Source of the DNA: Acidobacteriota bacterium
GTDB lineage: Bacteria > Acidobacteriota > Terriglobia > Terriglobales > Acidobacteriaceae
Assembly: GCA_013289875.1 (NCBI GenBank)
Contig: JABCZC010000011.1
Coordinates: 1 to 64,000 of the forward strand
DNA length: 64,000 nucleotides
Direction: 5' to 3'
How positions within the stretch are numbered: position 1 is the stretch's first letter; every line of letters starts with the position of its first letter. Made by a program: the position numbers and the translations under genes. Shown in pieces: positions 34,773-44,813 of this stretch. The notes below the pieces were generated by a model that was not told the DNA's origin, searched no databases, and saw only the letters and a program-made list of their open reading frames with translations.

Positions 34773-37232
34773 ATGAACTGGTTTAAAGAGTCCTGGAGGC
34801 GGCCCGGAATCGACCTTCTCTTGGCCGATCTGCGCTACGCCTGGCGCGGCATGCGGCGCTCGCCGGGGTTCTTCACCACCGCCGTGCTCATGCTGGCGCT
34901 GGGCAGCGGCATCAACGCCGCGATCTTCAGCGTCTTCGCCCATGTTCTGCTTGCGCCCTTGCGTTTTCCCAATCCCGGCAATCTTTACCTGGTTCGCTCG
35001 CATGCGCCTTCCCTCGGCGACGCTCGGCGGCTCGCCTCCGGCCCCGACTTCCGCGACTTCCGCGATCAGGGCACGACTCTCTCTCAGGTCTCGGCGGCCA
35101 TCGGATATTTCTCTGAGCCTTGGACCGGCGACGGCACTCCCCACGTGATCAAATGCACCGGCCCTACCGAGCAATTCTTTAGCGTCATGGGCATTCGTCC
35201 CATCCTAGGTCGACTCTACACCTCGAACGAGTACTCGGTGCTTGATACCCGCTCAGTTCTGATCTCGTCGAAGTTCTGGAAGGAACAGCTCGGCGGCGAC
35301 CCTCACGTCATCGGCCGCAGGATTACCATTGGCGGTGCTTCGCAAACCATCATCGGGGTTCTTCCCACCCTGCCTGACCTCTATCCGGATACCGATGTCT
35401 GGCTGACGCTGACCACCGAGCCGGCATGGCCTTTCATGGACCGGCGAGCCAACAAGTTCCTCGATGTGGTCGCGCGTCTCAAGCCGGACGTCAGCCGCAG
35501 CGTCGCCGAAGCGCAGCTCACCTCCATCCTGCGCCGCGGAGAAGGTGAGCCGAACGACCTTCAGGTTGAACTCACGCCCCTCAAAGACTTCATCGTGGGT
35601 CCAGTCTCGAAGCAGCTCAGGATTATGATGGCTGCGGTCGCCCTCGTGCTTCTCGTCAGCTGCATGAACACCGCCGCACTGCTGCTCGCGCGCACCGTCA
35701 GGCGTTCCCCGGAACTGGCCATCCGCCTCGGCCTGGGAGCGAGCTGGGGAAGAATTCGCCAGCAACTCCTCGCAGAAGGACTCCTGCTCAGCGCGATCGG
35801 CGGAGGGTTGGGGCTCGCCTTCGCTTCGATGTCTGTCGACCTCGCGAAACAGATCCCCGGTTTCGCACTGCCGCGACTGGATGGCCTGCACCTGAACCTG
35901 CCTGCGGTCTCTGTCAGTATTGGATTAGTGGCGCTCACCGGCGTACTCTTCGCCGTTCTGCCCGCGAGCGTGCTTTCCGGTCTCGATCTCTCCTCCGGCT
36001 TCCGCGGCGGGCGCACGGAGACGGGCAAGGCGCAGCGTCGTCCCTTTTCTGCGCTCATCGTCGCTGAGATCGCCTGCGCCGTCGTGCTTACCGTCTGCGC
36101 TGGTTTACTGGTGCGTAGCTTCGTGCGTGTGCAGTCGGTCGATCTGGGTTTCCAGCCGGCGAAAGTCCTGACTTCGTATTTGCGAACCCCGTATTTCGGA
36201 CCCGAGGGACATTCCTTCTGGCGCAGCGTGCTTAGCGGAGTTGCCGCCCTTCCCGGCGCGAGCTTCGCTGCTGCTTCCGATTGCATGCCGGGGGCGCATG
36301 CGATGGGTGCAGCGTTGAGCTTCGATGACCGGCCGAACGATTCGGCCCACGCTCCATCGGCCGAGGGCTGCTGGATCAGCGCAGACTTTTTCCGTACTCT
36401 CGGCGCGTCACTCCTGCGGGGACGTTATTTCTCCGATCATGACGATCAGAATGCGCCGCCGTCCGTCATCATCAATGCCGAGGCGGCGCGGCGCTTCTAT
36501 CCCGGTCAGGATCCCATCGGCAAACGCTTCACCGTCAACTATCTCGCGCTGGGCAGCCGCAATAATCGCCCGCCGCCGCCCCGCGAGATCGTGGGTGTCG
36601 TCGCAAACGTCAGGCAGCGAGCCCTCGATCTGCCCAGCGAGCCCGCCATCTACATGCCTTACACGCAGGACGACACCAACCACGTTCTTGCCTCCATGAA
36701 CCTGTTCGTGCGCAGCGCGGGCGCCAATCCCGCGCTGCTGGCCAATAGCGTGCGGGCGAAGATTCAGTCCCTCTATCCGAACCAGCCCGTCGAACGAATC
36801 ACGGTGATGCGCGAGGTGGTTTCCCGCACCCTGGACCAGCGCGCGTACAGCGTCGGCTTAATGACCGCCTTTGCCATCCTCACCGTCCTTCTGTGTGCGC
36901 TCGGAATCTACGGTGTGGTCTCGTACGTCACTCTGCAGCGCACGCGCGAATTCGGCATCCGCATGGCCCTCGGCGCCAGCCGACAGCACGTGCTGCGCAG
37001 TGTGCTGTGCCAGGGGGGATTTTTAGTCGCCATTGGCATCGCGCTGGGCGTCGGGCTGTCGCTCCTGGCTACGCGCACCCTCTCGCAGGTTCTGTTCGAA
37101 ACCACTCCTCTGGACCCGGGAATTCTTTTCTCGGCAGTTTTCCTGCTCGCAGCCATAGGGGTGCTGGCATGCCTGCTGCCCGGCATCCGAGCCTCTCGAC
37201 TGGATCCGCGGGTGGCGTTGAATACCGAATAG
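34773..37232 (+). CDS. ADOP-type MacB/FtsX ABC transporter permease
   Basis: 819 residues from the ATG at 34773, preceded by GGAGGT; an in-frame GTG at 34758 is less likely. It has the first helix (FFTTAVLMLALGSGINAAIF), a MacB-like periplasmic region, FtsX block one (LLVSCMNTAALLLARTVRRS) and block two (LCALGIYGVVSYVTLQRTREFGI). There is no cytoplasmic prefix and no adjacent PadR upstream. Codon use is richer in C-ending codons than in the next ADOP at 37771, so the two are separate acquisitions or old duplicates. No ATPase gene adjoins it; substrate unknown. Confidence 0.9.
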   Translation: MNWFKESWRRPGIDLLLADLRYAWRGMRRSPGFFTTAVLMLALGSGINAAIFSVFAHVLLAPLRFPNPGNLYLVRSHAPSLGDARRLASGPDFRDFRDQGTTLSQVSAAIGYFSEPWTGDGTPHVIKCTGPTEQFFSVMGIRPILGRLYTSNEYSVLDTRSVLISSKFWKEQLGGDPHVIGRRITIGGASQTIIGVLPTLPDLYPDTDVWLTLTTEPAWPFMDRRANKFLDVVARLKPDVSRSVAEAQLTSILRRGEGEPNDLQVELTPLKDFIVGPVSKQLRIMMAAVALVLLVSCMNTAALLLARTVRRSPELAIRLGLGASWGRIRQQLLAEGLLLSAIGGGLGLAFASMSVDLAKQIPGFALPRLDGLHLNLPAVSVSIGLVALTGVLFAVLPASVLSGLDLSSGFRGGRTETGKAQRRPFSALIVAEIACAVVLTVCAGLLVRSFVRVQSVDLGFQPAKVLTSYLRTPYFGPEGHSFWRSVLSGVAALPGASFAAASDCMPGAHAMGAALSFDDRPNDSAHAPSAEGCWISADFFRTLGASLLRGRYFSDHDDQNAPPSVIINAEAARRFYPGQDPIGKRFTVNYLALGSRNNRPPPPREIVGVVANVRQRALDLPSEPAIYMPYTQDDTNHVLASMNLFVRSAGANPALLANSVRAKIQSLYPNQPVERITVMREVVSRTLDQRAYSVGLMTAFAILTVLLCALGIYGVVSYVTLQRTREFGIRMALGASRQHVLRSVLCQGGFLVAIGIALGVGLSLLATRTLSQVLFETTPLDPGILFSAVFLLAAIGVLACLLPGIRASRLDPRVALNTE

Positions 37233-37344
37233 GCATCACCAGACCTGGCGAGCGGAGAGCTTTGCCGAAGCCGACCTGAAACCGCGCGAGCAGGCCGCAC
37301 TGATAAAGATGGGTTTCGTGTCCGCTTCCCGCAATGGAATCTTC

Positions 37345-37374
37345 TTGACAGTCGATAGTCGGATGTCTACTATC
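37345..37374 (+). promoter_or_regulatory. Promoter and probable operator of PadR/ADOP operon 2
   Basis: TTGACA (37345-37350) and TACTAT (37368-37373) are 17 bases apart, a near-consensus promoter. The inverted repeat GATAGT (37354-37359) and ACTATC (37369-37374) spans the spacer and -10 box, a fitting place for PadR repression. Confidence 0.75.
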
Positions 37375-37394
37375 AACTCAAAATCGAGGGTCGA

Positions 37395-37769
37395 ATGTCT
37401 TCTATGGGGAAACAGGCACAGCAGCGAATGGCGGTCTTGCAGGGCACGCTGGACATGCTGATCCTGCGGACGCTCCTTTATGGGCCTGCGCACGGTCACC
37501 AGATAGGCAAGCACATTCAGCGGACTACGAACGATTTCCTGCAGATGCAGCACGGCTCGCTCTATCCCGCGCTGCATCGCCTGGAGCGAAGGGGATGGGT
37601 CATTTCCAAATGGGAGACCGCGCCGGACCGCAATCGGGAGTTCAAGTATTACCGGCTGACGAAAGAAGGCAGGAAGCAGCTGACGGTCGAGGAGTCGCAA
37701 TGGAAGCGGATGGCGGAGGCTGTGGCGCGCGTGATGTGGCCAGCGACGCCGTCGACCGAGGAGAGCTGA
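37395..37769 (+). CDS. PadR-family transcriptional regulator
   Basis: 124 residues from the ATG at 37395 with GAGGG upstream (an ATG at 37404 is also in frame). The winged helix is clear: GTLDMLILRTLLYGPAHGHQ, GSLYPALHRLERRGWV and EFKYYRLTKEGRKQL. It is the short acidobacterial PadR type, like the one at 1769. The stop codon is one base from the ATG of the ADOP permease, so the pair is one operon under a promoter with a palindrome over its -10 box. Confidence 0.92.
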   Translation: MSSMGKQAQQRMAVLQGTLDMLILRTLLYGPAHGHQIGKHIQRTTNDFLQMQHGSLYPALHRLERRGWVISKWETAPDRNREFKYYRLTKEGRKQLTVEESQWKRMAEAVARVMWPATPSTEES

Positions 37770-37770
37770 G

Positions 37771-40476
37771 ATGCGATGGTGGCAGATCAGGAAGAGGGAT
37801 GCGGATCTGGAGCGTGAGCTGCGTTCCGATCTTGAGCTGGAAGAGGAAGAGCAACGGGAGAGCGGGCTCTCGCCGCAAGAGGCTCGCTATGCGGCGCGGC
37901 GGGCATTCGGTAATCCGACTCTGATCCGGGAACGAACGCGCGAAACCTGGGGCTGGGCGTCTCTGGAGCGCTTATGGCAGGACCTGCGCTATGCACTGCG
38001 ACAACTGCGGGGAACGCCGGCGTTCACCGTAACGGCGGTATTGATTCTCGCGCTCGGCATAGGCGCGGTGACGGCGGTTTTCAGTCTGATCGACGCGGCT
38101 CTGCTGAAGATGCTCCCGGTGAAGAACCCGGAACAGCTCGTGCAATTCAAGAACATCAGTCCCACGTTTCCAATCAACGACGCGTTCTCTTATCCCGCAC
38201 TCGGAACGATGAGCCAACAAAGCCAGGTGCTGGCGGGCGTGCTCGGGTTTCGCAAGCTGTACAACATCGACTTCGAGGTCGATGGACAAAGCGGTCTCGC
38301 GCAGGGGCAGTTAGTCTCGGGCACCTATTTCTCCGTGCTCGGCGTGAAGGCGATTCGCGGAAGAACCATCCTTCCGGCCGACGAGTCAGTTGCAGGTCCG
38401 AATCCGGTCGCGGTGATCGGCTATGACTACTGGCGATCCAGGTTCGGGCTCGATCCCGGGATCGTCGGCAAGAAGATCCTGCTGAATAACGCTCCGTTCA
38501 CGATTGTTGGAGTGACGGAGCCCGAGTTTTATGGCGTTCAACCGGGCGCGAAGATCGATGTCTCGGTACCACTGACTACGATGGTTTTAGTGAATCCTGG
38601 TTTTGCTGCGGCAGGGACCCAGTACGACGTGCTGAAAGCGCCGATGCGGAACTGGCTTTATGTGATGGGCCGACTGCAGCCCGGAGTGTCGCGGGAGAAA
38701 GCAACGGCCAGCTTGCAGCCTGTCTTCACTGAGTTGAAGCGTGAGGCAGTTGCGAGCCTTGCCGGGGAGCCGGTAGACTCCCCCGCACTGCGCCAGGCAG
38801 TTCTCGACGGTCGACTGCAACTGGATCCGGCCAGCCAAGGCTTGGCGACCTTGCGCGAGCAATTTTCCAAGCCGTTGTGGGTGCTGATGGCGGTGGTGGC
38901 TCTGCTGCTGCTGATCACCTGCGCCAACGTTGCGAATTTGCAGCTCGCGCGCGCCAACGCAAGAGAGCGGGAAATCGCAGTGCGGCTGGCCATAGGCGCG
39001 GGGAAATTTCGTCTAATGCGCCAGCTCATCACGGAAAGTGTACTGCTGGGCGTGATAGGCGGAGCGCTGGGTGTCGCCCTGGCGTACTGGGGCAGCGGTT
39101 CTTTGCTCGCTCTGATGGCGCAGGGACGCAGTCCGGTGTCGCTGCGCGTCCATCCCGATCTGACGGTATTGGCTTTTGCCCTGGCGGTTTCGCTGCTGAC
39201 TGCCCTGGTGTTCGGCACGATCCCTGCATGGCGTTCGACGGATGTGAATCCGTCCCACGCTCTGGCGCAGAATGCGCGCAGCTCCACAAGTCCCCGGCAA
39301 CGCCACGGGCTGGGCAAGGCGCTGGTTGTGCTTCAGGTGGCGGTGTCGCTGGTGCTCGTCGTCGGCGCCGGCCTACTAACCCGCAGCCTCAGCAATCTCA
39401 GGGAATACTATCCTGGGTTCAACCGGGATAATGTTCTGCTGTTCCATGTCGATCCGCCGATTATCGGAACTAAGGATGTGGTGCCGCTCTACCAGCAACT
39501 CCTCAGCCGCCTGCGCGAGATTCCGGGCGTACGCTCCGCGTCGCTTTCAGTGCACGAGCCATTGAGCACCAACGTCAGTGACAGCAGCGTCAAGGTTCAG
39601 GGACCCTCCGCTCGCAAGGGAGAGGATTTGGCACCGGTTGACATTGAGCCAATTGGGCCGGACTACTTTGCAACGATGGAAACTCCGGTGGTGCGCGGAC
39701 GCGAATTCCAGGTGGGCGATCGCGCTGGAGCGCCAGAGGTCGCGGTCGTCAATCAAAGCATGGCGCGCCATTTCTTTGGCGACGCGGACCCCATCGGACG
39801 CTTCGTGAGCATTCCTGCTTATCGCGGTGACACGAACTGGATGCAGATTGTCGGCGAGGTTCGCGATGTCAAGGTTCACGATCTGCGCGAATCGCCGACG
39901 CTGATGCTCTACGTGCCGATGTGGCAGGCACCCGAAGGTGGAGCGACCTTTGAAGTCCGCACTGCAATAGATCCCGCAAACGTTCAGACTGGTGTGCTAG
40001 GGGCGGTGAAAAGCATCGAGAGCCGTCTGCCGATTTACTCAGTGAAATCGCTCGACGATCAGCTCGACGATTCCCTTGTGGAAGAGCGTCTGGTCGGTTC
40101 TCTTTCGAGCACGTTCGGGATGCTGGCCTTGCTGCTGACCTGCATCGGCCTTTATGGCCTGATGGCGTACACGGTGAATCGAAGAACCGGCGAGATCGGT
40201 ATTCGCATGGCCCTCGGCGCGCAAAGGTCCCGCATCGCAAGGATGATCCTGCGCGAAACATTCGTGCTTGTTCTTTGCGGCTTGGTGATTGGCGTTCCCG
40301 CAGCGCTCCTGGCATCTCGGCTGATTGCAGCCCAGCTATTTGGATTGAAGCCGGGCGATCCCCTCACATTTCTGGCTGCGTGCGCCGTAATGGCCGCGGT
40401 GACGATCACGGCCAGCTACATTCCCGCCCACCGTGCGGCATCCGTGGATCCTATGCGAGCACTGCGAAGCGAATGA
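37771..40476 (+). CDS. ADOP-type MacB/FtsX ABC transporter permease
   Basis: 901 residues. The cytoplasmic prefix (about 1-75, with DLERELRSDLELEEEEQRE and ARYAARRAFGNPTLIRERTR) precedes the first helix (FTVTAVLILALGIGAVTAVF), a MacB-like domain and two FtsX blocks (LLLITCANVANLQLARANA near 375; CIGLYGLMAYTVNRRTGEIG near 790). The ending SYIPAHRAASVDPMRALRSE is the standard ADOP C-terminus. It is coupled to PadR directly upstream. No ATPase subunit is nearby. Confidence 0.92.
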   Translation: MRWWQIRKRDADLERELRSDLELEEEEQRESGLSPQEARYAARRAFGNPTLIRERTRETWGWASLERLWQDLRYALRQLRGTPAFTVTAVLILALGIGAVTAVFSLIDAALLKMLPVKNPEQLVQFKNISPTFPINDAFSYPALGTMSQQSQVLAGVLGFRKLYNIDFEVDGQSGLAQGQLVSGTYFSVLGVKAIRGRTILPADESVAGPNPVAVIGYDYWRSRFGLDPGIVGKKILLNNAPFTIVGVTEPEFYGVQPGAKIDVSVPLTTMVLVNPGFAAAGTQYDVLKAPMRNWLYVMGRLQPGVSREKATASLQPVFTELKREAVASLAGEPVDSPALRQAVLDGRLQLDPASQGLATLREQFSKPLWVLMAVVALLLLITCANVANLQLARANAREREIAVRLAIGAGKFRLMRQLITESVLLGVIGGALGVALAYWGSGSLLALMAQGRSPVSLRVHPDLTVLAFALAVSLLTALVFGTIPAWRSTDVNPSHALAQNARSSTSPRQRHGLGKALVVLQVAVSLVLVVGAGLLTRSLSNLREYYPGFNRDNVLLFHVDPPIIGTKDVVPLYQQLLSRLREIPGVRSASLSVHEPLSTNVSDSSVKVQGPSARKGEDLAPVDIEPIGPDYFATMETPVVRGREFQVGDRAGAPEVAVVNQSMARHFFGDADPIGRFVSIPAYRGDTNWMQIVGEVRDVKVHDLRESPTLMLYVPMWQAPEGGATFEVRTAIDPANVQTGVLGAVKSIESRLPIYSVKSLDDQLDDSLVEERLVGSLSSTFGMLALLLTCIGLYGLMAYTVNRRTGEIGIRMALGAQRSRIARMILRETFVLVLCGLVIGVPAALLASRLIAAQLFGLKPGDPLTFLAACAVMAAVTITASYIPAHRAASVDPMRALRSE

Positions 40477-40638
40477 TTTGATAGCGGTGCGCCACCCGTT
40501 GTAGTCCACCGCCGAGTAGAGCTGAGAAGAGATGGTGGCAGACGGACGAGCGCCCCCTTTTCCTTGCTGATTGCGAAGCCGGCATCCATGCAGCGCAGGG
40601 GGGCATCCCAGTGATTGGTACAAAAGGAGCCAGTCGCG

Positions 40639-40914
40639 ATGCGAAAACCCTTCGTGACACTAGAAAATTGGGCCGTAGTTCCAACCGCAGGGTCGCTGAG
40701 TTTCGAACCGTTGCAGCCTGGGAAGCGCCTCGTAGGCAACGCTTTCGGGCATGCGAATTTCCCGGGGCGGACTTTTGTCTGGACGTCGAGTATTTTGACC
40801 GTTGATCGGAATAGGGGACTGGTTGAAACATCGAACACTATTTATCGACTCGGTGAGCCCCAGAAGGCCTATGCGGCTTGGCAATTTGAGAGAGAGCACC
40901 AATCTGCAGCATGA
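40639..40914 (+). CDS. Small conserved-looking hypothetical protein
   Basis: 91 residues from the ATG at 40639, preceded by AAAAGGAGCC (the frame is also open from 40615). The sequence has folded-domain character: LQPGKRLVGNAFGHANFPGR, then TFVWTSSILTVDRNRGLVET and NTIYRLGEPQKAYAAW. I recall small proteins with this GHxxF / TSxIxxxD / YRLGEP pattern as conserved but uncharacterised in several bacterial groups. No signal peptide. It stands alone between an ADOP and a long spacer. Confidence 0.6.
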   Translation: MRKPFVTLENWAVVPTAGSLSFEPLQPGKRLVGNAFGHANFPGRTFVWTSSILTVDRNRGLVETSNTIYRLGEPQKAYAAWQFEREHQSAA

Positions 40915-41696
40915 ACCCCTGCCGTCGGTAATGATTACCGAAGAGTAACCGCGGCGAACTGACGGGGGATTTCATTCCGCCCTTCTGCCGGGTATTGTTG
41001 CCCACAATGCAGTGGACCTCGGGGGAGGGCCCACTACTTACTGGCACTCGCAGATCTATCCGTCTGCGAGTGCTTTTCATTTGTGGGAAGAAGTGCCGAT
41101 CAGAATCGAGATGGGCGCATGAATGCGACTGGATCTCGAGACGCTGCTGATAAGCCATGCGTGCGAGCCCGGAAGCCTAAGAGCTGCGCCAAACCTCTGA
41201 CCGCCTTAGAACACTCCAAGGCAAAGAGAGTACTCAAATCTCTCTCGCCGCTCAATTCTTGTGGACGAGGAACTCGCTCGGGCAGCAGAGCTTGTACATC
41301 CGGGCCGCTGCCGCTTCCTCCTGACGCAAGTCTTGCTGCGCACCCTGATCGCCGGATATCTCTCCCACCCCGGGGAACCGCCACATTCTCCAGGGTCAAC
41401 CTCCAGGGTCAACCAGCATGAATGTTGATCCGGCAAAAGCCAAGACGTCAACGAATCGTTTTACGGCGAAAGGAAGCGTACTAGATTGCCACAAATAGTG
41501 GTATAACGTGGTCGCTGCCCGTGTGCCCAAAAAAAGCAATTTGTAGAACCGTGGTGCAACCTGATCAGGTTTGTGGCTAAAATTCAGGCCTGTGCGAGTC
41601 AGGTCTAACTTGCGCCAGCCGATTTCTGCAGGATGGACTGAGTTGCATCTGGCGCGCTGACCGTAGAGTTCGAAGTTTTTGAAGAGGCGTCCAGCC
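40915..41696. other. Long intergenic stretch with one terminator and a small tandem repeat
   Basis: No convincing gene in about 780 bases; several overlapping open frames on both strands have no coding character. It contains the intrinsic terminator at 41044-41077 and a 13-base tandem duplication CTCCAGGGTCAAC (41388-41400 and 41401-41413). Two short inverted repeats (for example CCAC-aaatag-GTGG near 41490) lie near the likely promoter of the following large gene. Confidence 0.5.
41044..41077 (+). terminator. Rho-independent terminator
   Basis: GCACTCGCAGA pairs perfectly over 11 bp with TCTGCGAGTGC around an 8-base loop, then TTTT. The nearest plus-strand gene ends at 40914, so it may end that transcript or a small RNA starting in between. 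Confidence 0.85.
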
Positions 41697-44600
41697 ATGA
41701 GATTTCCTCTGAGTAAGCCAGCTCTCTTTGCAGTCGTTTCCTTGTGCCTGTTTTGCTGCTCCGCCCCGGCGCAGGGCCAAGACCCGCCCGATCTTTCCCC
41801 TTCCTCATCGACGCCACAGTCCGCAGGCCCGACCACCTCGCTGCAAAATCAAATCACGATCCCTGGGCCTCTACGGTCTTTCCTTCGGATGGCCGGGATC
41901 AGTCAAAAGATCTCACCAGAAGATGTTTTGCCGGCGCTGGCCCGTAACGTGGAAGTCCTGGGCTATCAGGTAGGGCAGAGAACAGAGTATTTGCTCCTTT
42001 TGGAGCGGTACGTTAACCAGGCGAGGGAACTTCAGGCTCTGGCGGGGCCGGGCAATGAGATTCGCGTCGCCCGCTGTGAGGACGCCGGACCCCTGCTTCA
42101 GGTGCTAGGCTACCATCTCCGGAATGGATGCGGACAGAAAGACGCTTCACTGGCAGCCCTCGACCCGGAGAGTGCATTTCTGACGATTGACTCGGGATTT
42201 CCTCTCACTCGGCTCGAGCAAGCTTTGATCAGCAACACGCCGTTCAGCTATCCCTATGTGCCCTCCCAAGTTCCTGTGCTGTTTGCGGCGAGCGACTGGA
42301 CGAACATGAACAGGGCGAGGAAGCAGGGCAGCCCCGATTTACTCGATGCATTTCTGCGCGATCCTCACGTGGCCCGCCTTTATTGGGCATTATCCAGAAT
42401 CGATCCTGAAACCAGGAACGACTTGCAGAGGTCCGTGGGGCTATGGAATCTGCTCTCCTACGCCGGCGTCTTGGATTTCTACGGAACACAAATCTGTATT
42501 CGTTCGGGAAAAGTGCTTGTGCCCGGAGGCACTGCCGCTGAGCCGGCCTGGAAGGACCTGGTGGGAGCCAGCCCGGAATCGCCTGGAGAATTCGTCACGC
42601 ACTTGTTGTCGCAAGACCGGGGCTGGCTGGCTGCGTATTTTGATACGCTTGCCCGCGTAAGCCAAACGCAGCAGGCCCACTACACCCAGGGGTCGCGCCT
42701 CAGGGATTTGTACGAAGCATTTCGTGAGCCGGACCCGAATGCATCTGCGGCGGGAGCATCGTTTCGCAAGGCCCCGAGTCTCCTGGTTCTTTTTACCCGC
42801 CAGCAGTGGCTGCCCAACGGTGAGCCGCGCATCCCAGGGAGTCCTGATGCCTGGAAGCAGATCGCGGGCAAACACACGCGGCACTTGAACCATCCCGAGC
42901 AGGTGCTGGAAGCCATGGTCTCTTTTTCCCGGCTTGACATGGAAAGTGGCCCGCTGCAGATCTATCTCACTTTGAGCGAAGTTGACGGCAAGCGACCCCC
43001 GCAGAGAGGCTTGTCACCCGAGACAATGCTCCTGATGGCGCGCGCGTACGCGGATTTCGGCAGTTGGTATCCGATTTTTTCGGAGTTCCCAGAACTGACG
43101 GACGCCTCCATTACCCGGTTTATTAATGTCGCTGGCACTCTTGATCGAACTTCCAACCAGCAGCTGCGTGGAAACGCTCTTGGGATCTTTCAGGCGAATC
43201 TCGGGCTTTGGCAGATCCTGGCCCGTCAGGGTGAGATTCCGAAGGACCAGCTCGACTCATCCTGGCAGAGAATCATTGATCCATTTGATAAGGTCAGCTC
43301 ACCGGCCCAACTGTTCGATGGGGGCTACAAATCCTTAGGCGAGCTCATGCTCGCGGCTACTGGCAAGGCCAATCGTTCGCAGGATGAGATCATCGACCTG
43401 TTGGCCGGTCCTCCGCAAAAGGGTCCACAGGGCGAAAAAATTCGAAATGAAGTAGCCGGCAAGATGCGTTTGGTCATAGACGATCAACGCCTGACCCCTC
43501 TCGATACACTGTGGGAGCTTAGCGATGGGATGAAAGCCATGGAGCACGGAGCCCCAGCAAGCAAGAACCTAATCGCTCTGGCCGGTGAGCTGCGGGAATT
43601 CGAAATGCCACGTCCCATCTTTACGGAGGGCGAGAAAGACCAGTGGGCGCCGGGTGTTTTCAGCCAGAGGCACGCGGAGTTACAGGTGCGCACGGACCTC
43701 GCAAAAGTAATTGAGCAGCCAACTACACCCGCAAAACTGGAGGCTGCCCGCGGCCAGATCGCGCCCTTCCTAAGGGACACGCTCGTGGGCTTGAACTACG
43801 CCTATTATGAGCCTCCGGGATCTCAAATCCTCCACATCAATCCGCTTTTCGTGCGCTCGCACGACTTCTCAGGAGAGACGGTTCAGGGCGAAGAACATCT
43901 TTGGCAACCTTCAACATTGTTCGGCATAGGAGCGCCCGCCGGGGGCGGAGCCTATTTGGTTGGGTCGCTGGCGGACCTGCCCTACGTCCTGGCCGCGTCG
44001 GAACAGGACTTCATTTCGCCGGAAAATGTGCAGGCGTTGATCTGGCAGGAACTCGTGCCAGACGTTCTGGCTGGCGCGACCGTGACGCGCTGGTGGAGTG
44101 TGAGCCCGCATGAGATGCACGCCGTCGCCCTCTATCAACAGTTCGGAGAGGAGCTTTTGACTGTTTCGGTGGGCAATCCACAGTTGAGGCAGAAGGTCAT
44201 CTCTATCCTTTCCGACCGCATGTCGCCGCAGCGAGCGGAACAACTGGAGCAGGCTCTGCAGTCAAAAAATGTAAAGAGCGAGCTTGCCCGGCTCATGCCG
44301 GCAGATACCTTTTATCTGGCTGCGGAGTTCCGCCAGCGATTCCCGCAAGAGGCCGCATCCTGGGGAACTTCAGGTGAAGCGCTGGACAAGCTCTCCCGGC
44401 AGTACTCCGCGGAGGTCAGTCTGGAGCATATCTCGAAAGATTTCGGCATTCCTCATCCGGCGCTGGCGCAGAACTATGGTCGCGAGCTGTTGAATGTAAA
44501 ACCGTTTCCGGCCTTTTCAGGCTATTTCAGTCGCTTGTTCGGGGAATCCTGGGACTCCAGTAACTTGTACTGGGCTCGTCTTGCGGACGAGAAGAGCGTT

Positions 44601-44780
44601 TCACCTGTGACGTTGAACGTTCTGTCTCCGCAGCTAACGCGCCTGATGATTTCGAAAATCTTCGCCAGCGATTTCGAAGATTGGCCTGCGGTGGTACGCG
44701 CTATGCACGAGGCGGGGGATGACTTTCTGCAGGGTAAGGTCGCTTTGCAGGCGGGAATGCAGACCACTGCTCAGCGTTGA
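41697..44780 (+). CDS. Large exported protein of unknown function
   Basis: 1027 residues from the ATG at 41697 (AGAGG upstream; a TTG at 41679 is in frame). A signal peptide (LFAVVSLCLFCCSAPAQG) is followed by a Ser/Pro/Thr-rich linker and a long, mostly helical body without transmembrane segments. Recognisable landmarks are ARNVEVLGYQVGQRTEYL near 81, LLVLFTRQQWLPNGEPRIP, and repeated helical blocks to the C-terminus. No enzyme motif or repeat family could be assigned. It lies 33 bases upstream of the VWFA gene and is probably in the same operon, so the two may act together at the cell envelope. Confidence 0.8.
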   Translation: MRFPLSKPALFAVVSLCLFCCSAPAQGQDPPDLSPSSSTPQSAGPTTSLQNQITIPGPLRSFLRMAGISQKISPEDVLPALARNVEVLGYQVGQRTEYLLLLERYVNQARELQALAGPGNEIRVARCEDAGPLLQVLGYHLRNGCGQKDASLAALDPESAFLTIDSGFPLTRLEQALISNTPFSYPYVPSQVPVLFAASDWTNMNRARKQGSPDLLDAFLRDPHVARLYWALSRIDPETRNDLQRSVGLWNLLSYAGVLDFYGTQICIRSGKVLVPGGTAAEPAWKDLVGASPESPGEFVTHLLSQDRGWLAAYFDTLARVSQTQQAHYTQGSRLRDLYEAFREPDPNASAAGASFRKAPSLLVLFTRQQWLPNGEPRIPGSPDAWKQIAGKHTRHLNHPEQVLEAMVSFSRLDMESGPLQIYLTLSEVDGKRPPQRGLSPETMLLMARAYADFGSWYPIFSEFPELTDASITRFINVAGTLDRTSNQQLRGNALGIFQANLGLWQILARQGEIPKDQLDSSWQRIIDPFDKVSSPAQLFDGGYKSLGELMLAATGKANRSQDEIIDLLAGPPQKGPQGEKIRNEVAGKMRLVIDDQRLTPLDTLWELSDGMKAMEHGAPASKNLIALAGELREFEMPRPIFTEGEKDQWAPGVFSQRHAELQVRTDLAKVIEQPTTPAKLEAARGQIAPFLRDTLVGLNYAYYEPPGSQILHINPLFVRSHDFSGETVQGEEHLWQPSTLFGIGAPAGGGAYLVGSLADLPYVLAASEQDFISPENVQALIWQELVPDVLAGATVTRWWSVSPHEMHAVALYQQFGEELLTVSVGNPQLRQKVISILSDRMSPQRAEQLEQALQSKNVKSELARLMPADTFYLAAEFRQRFPQEAASWGTSGEALDKLSRQYSAEVSLEHISKDFGIPHPALAQNYGRELLNVKPFPAFSGYFSRLFGESWDSSNLYWARLADEKSVSPVTLNVLSPQLTRLMISKIFASDFEDWPAVVRAMHEAGDDFLQGKVALQAGMQTTAQR

Positions 44781-44813
44781 GCCGTGGGCAGATTAGTGTG
44801 CAACAGGAGGATT

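Noticed and set aside
41083-41421. 112-codon plus-strand frame
   Set aside because: Low-complexity translation, overlapped by equal-sized frames on the other strand and no ribosome site.
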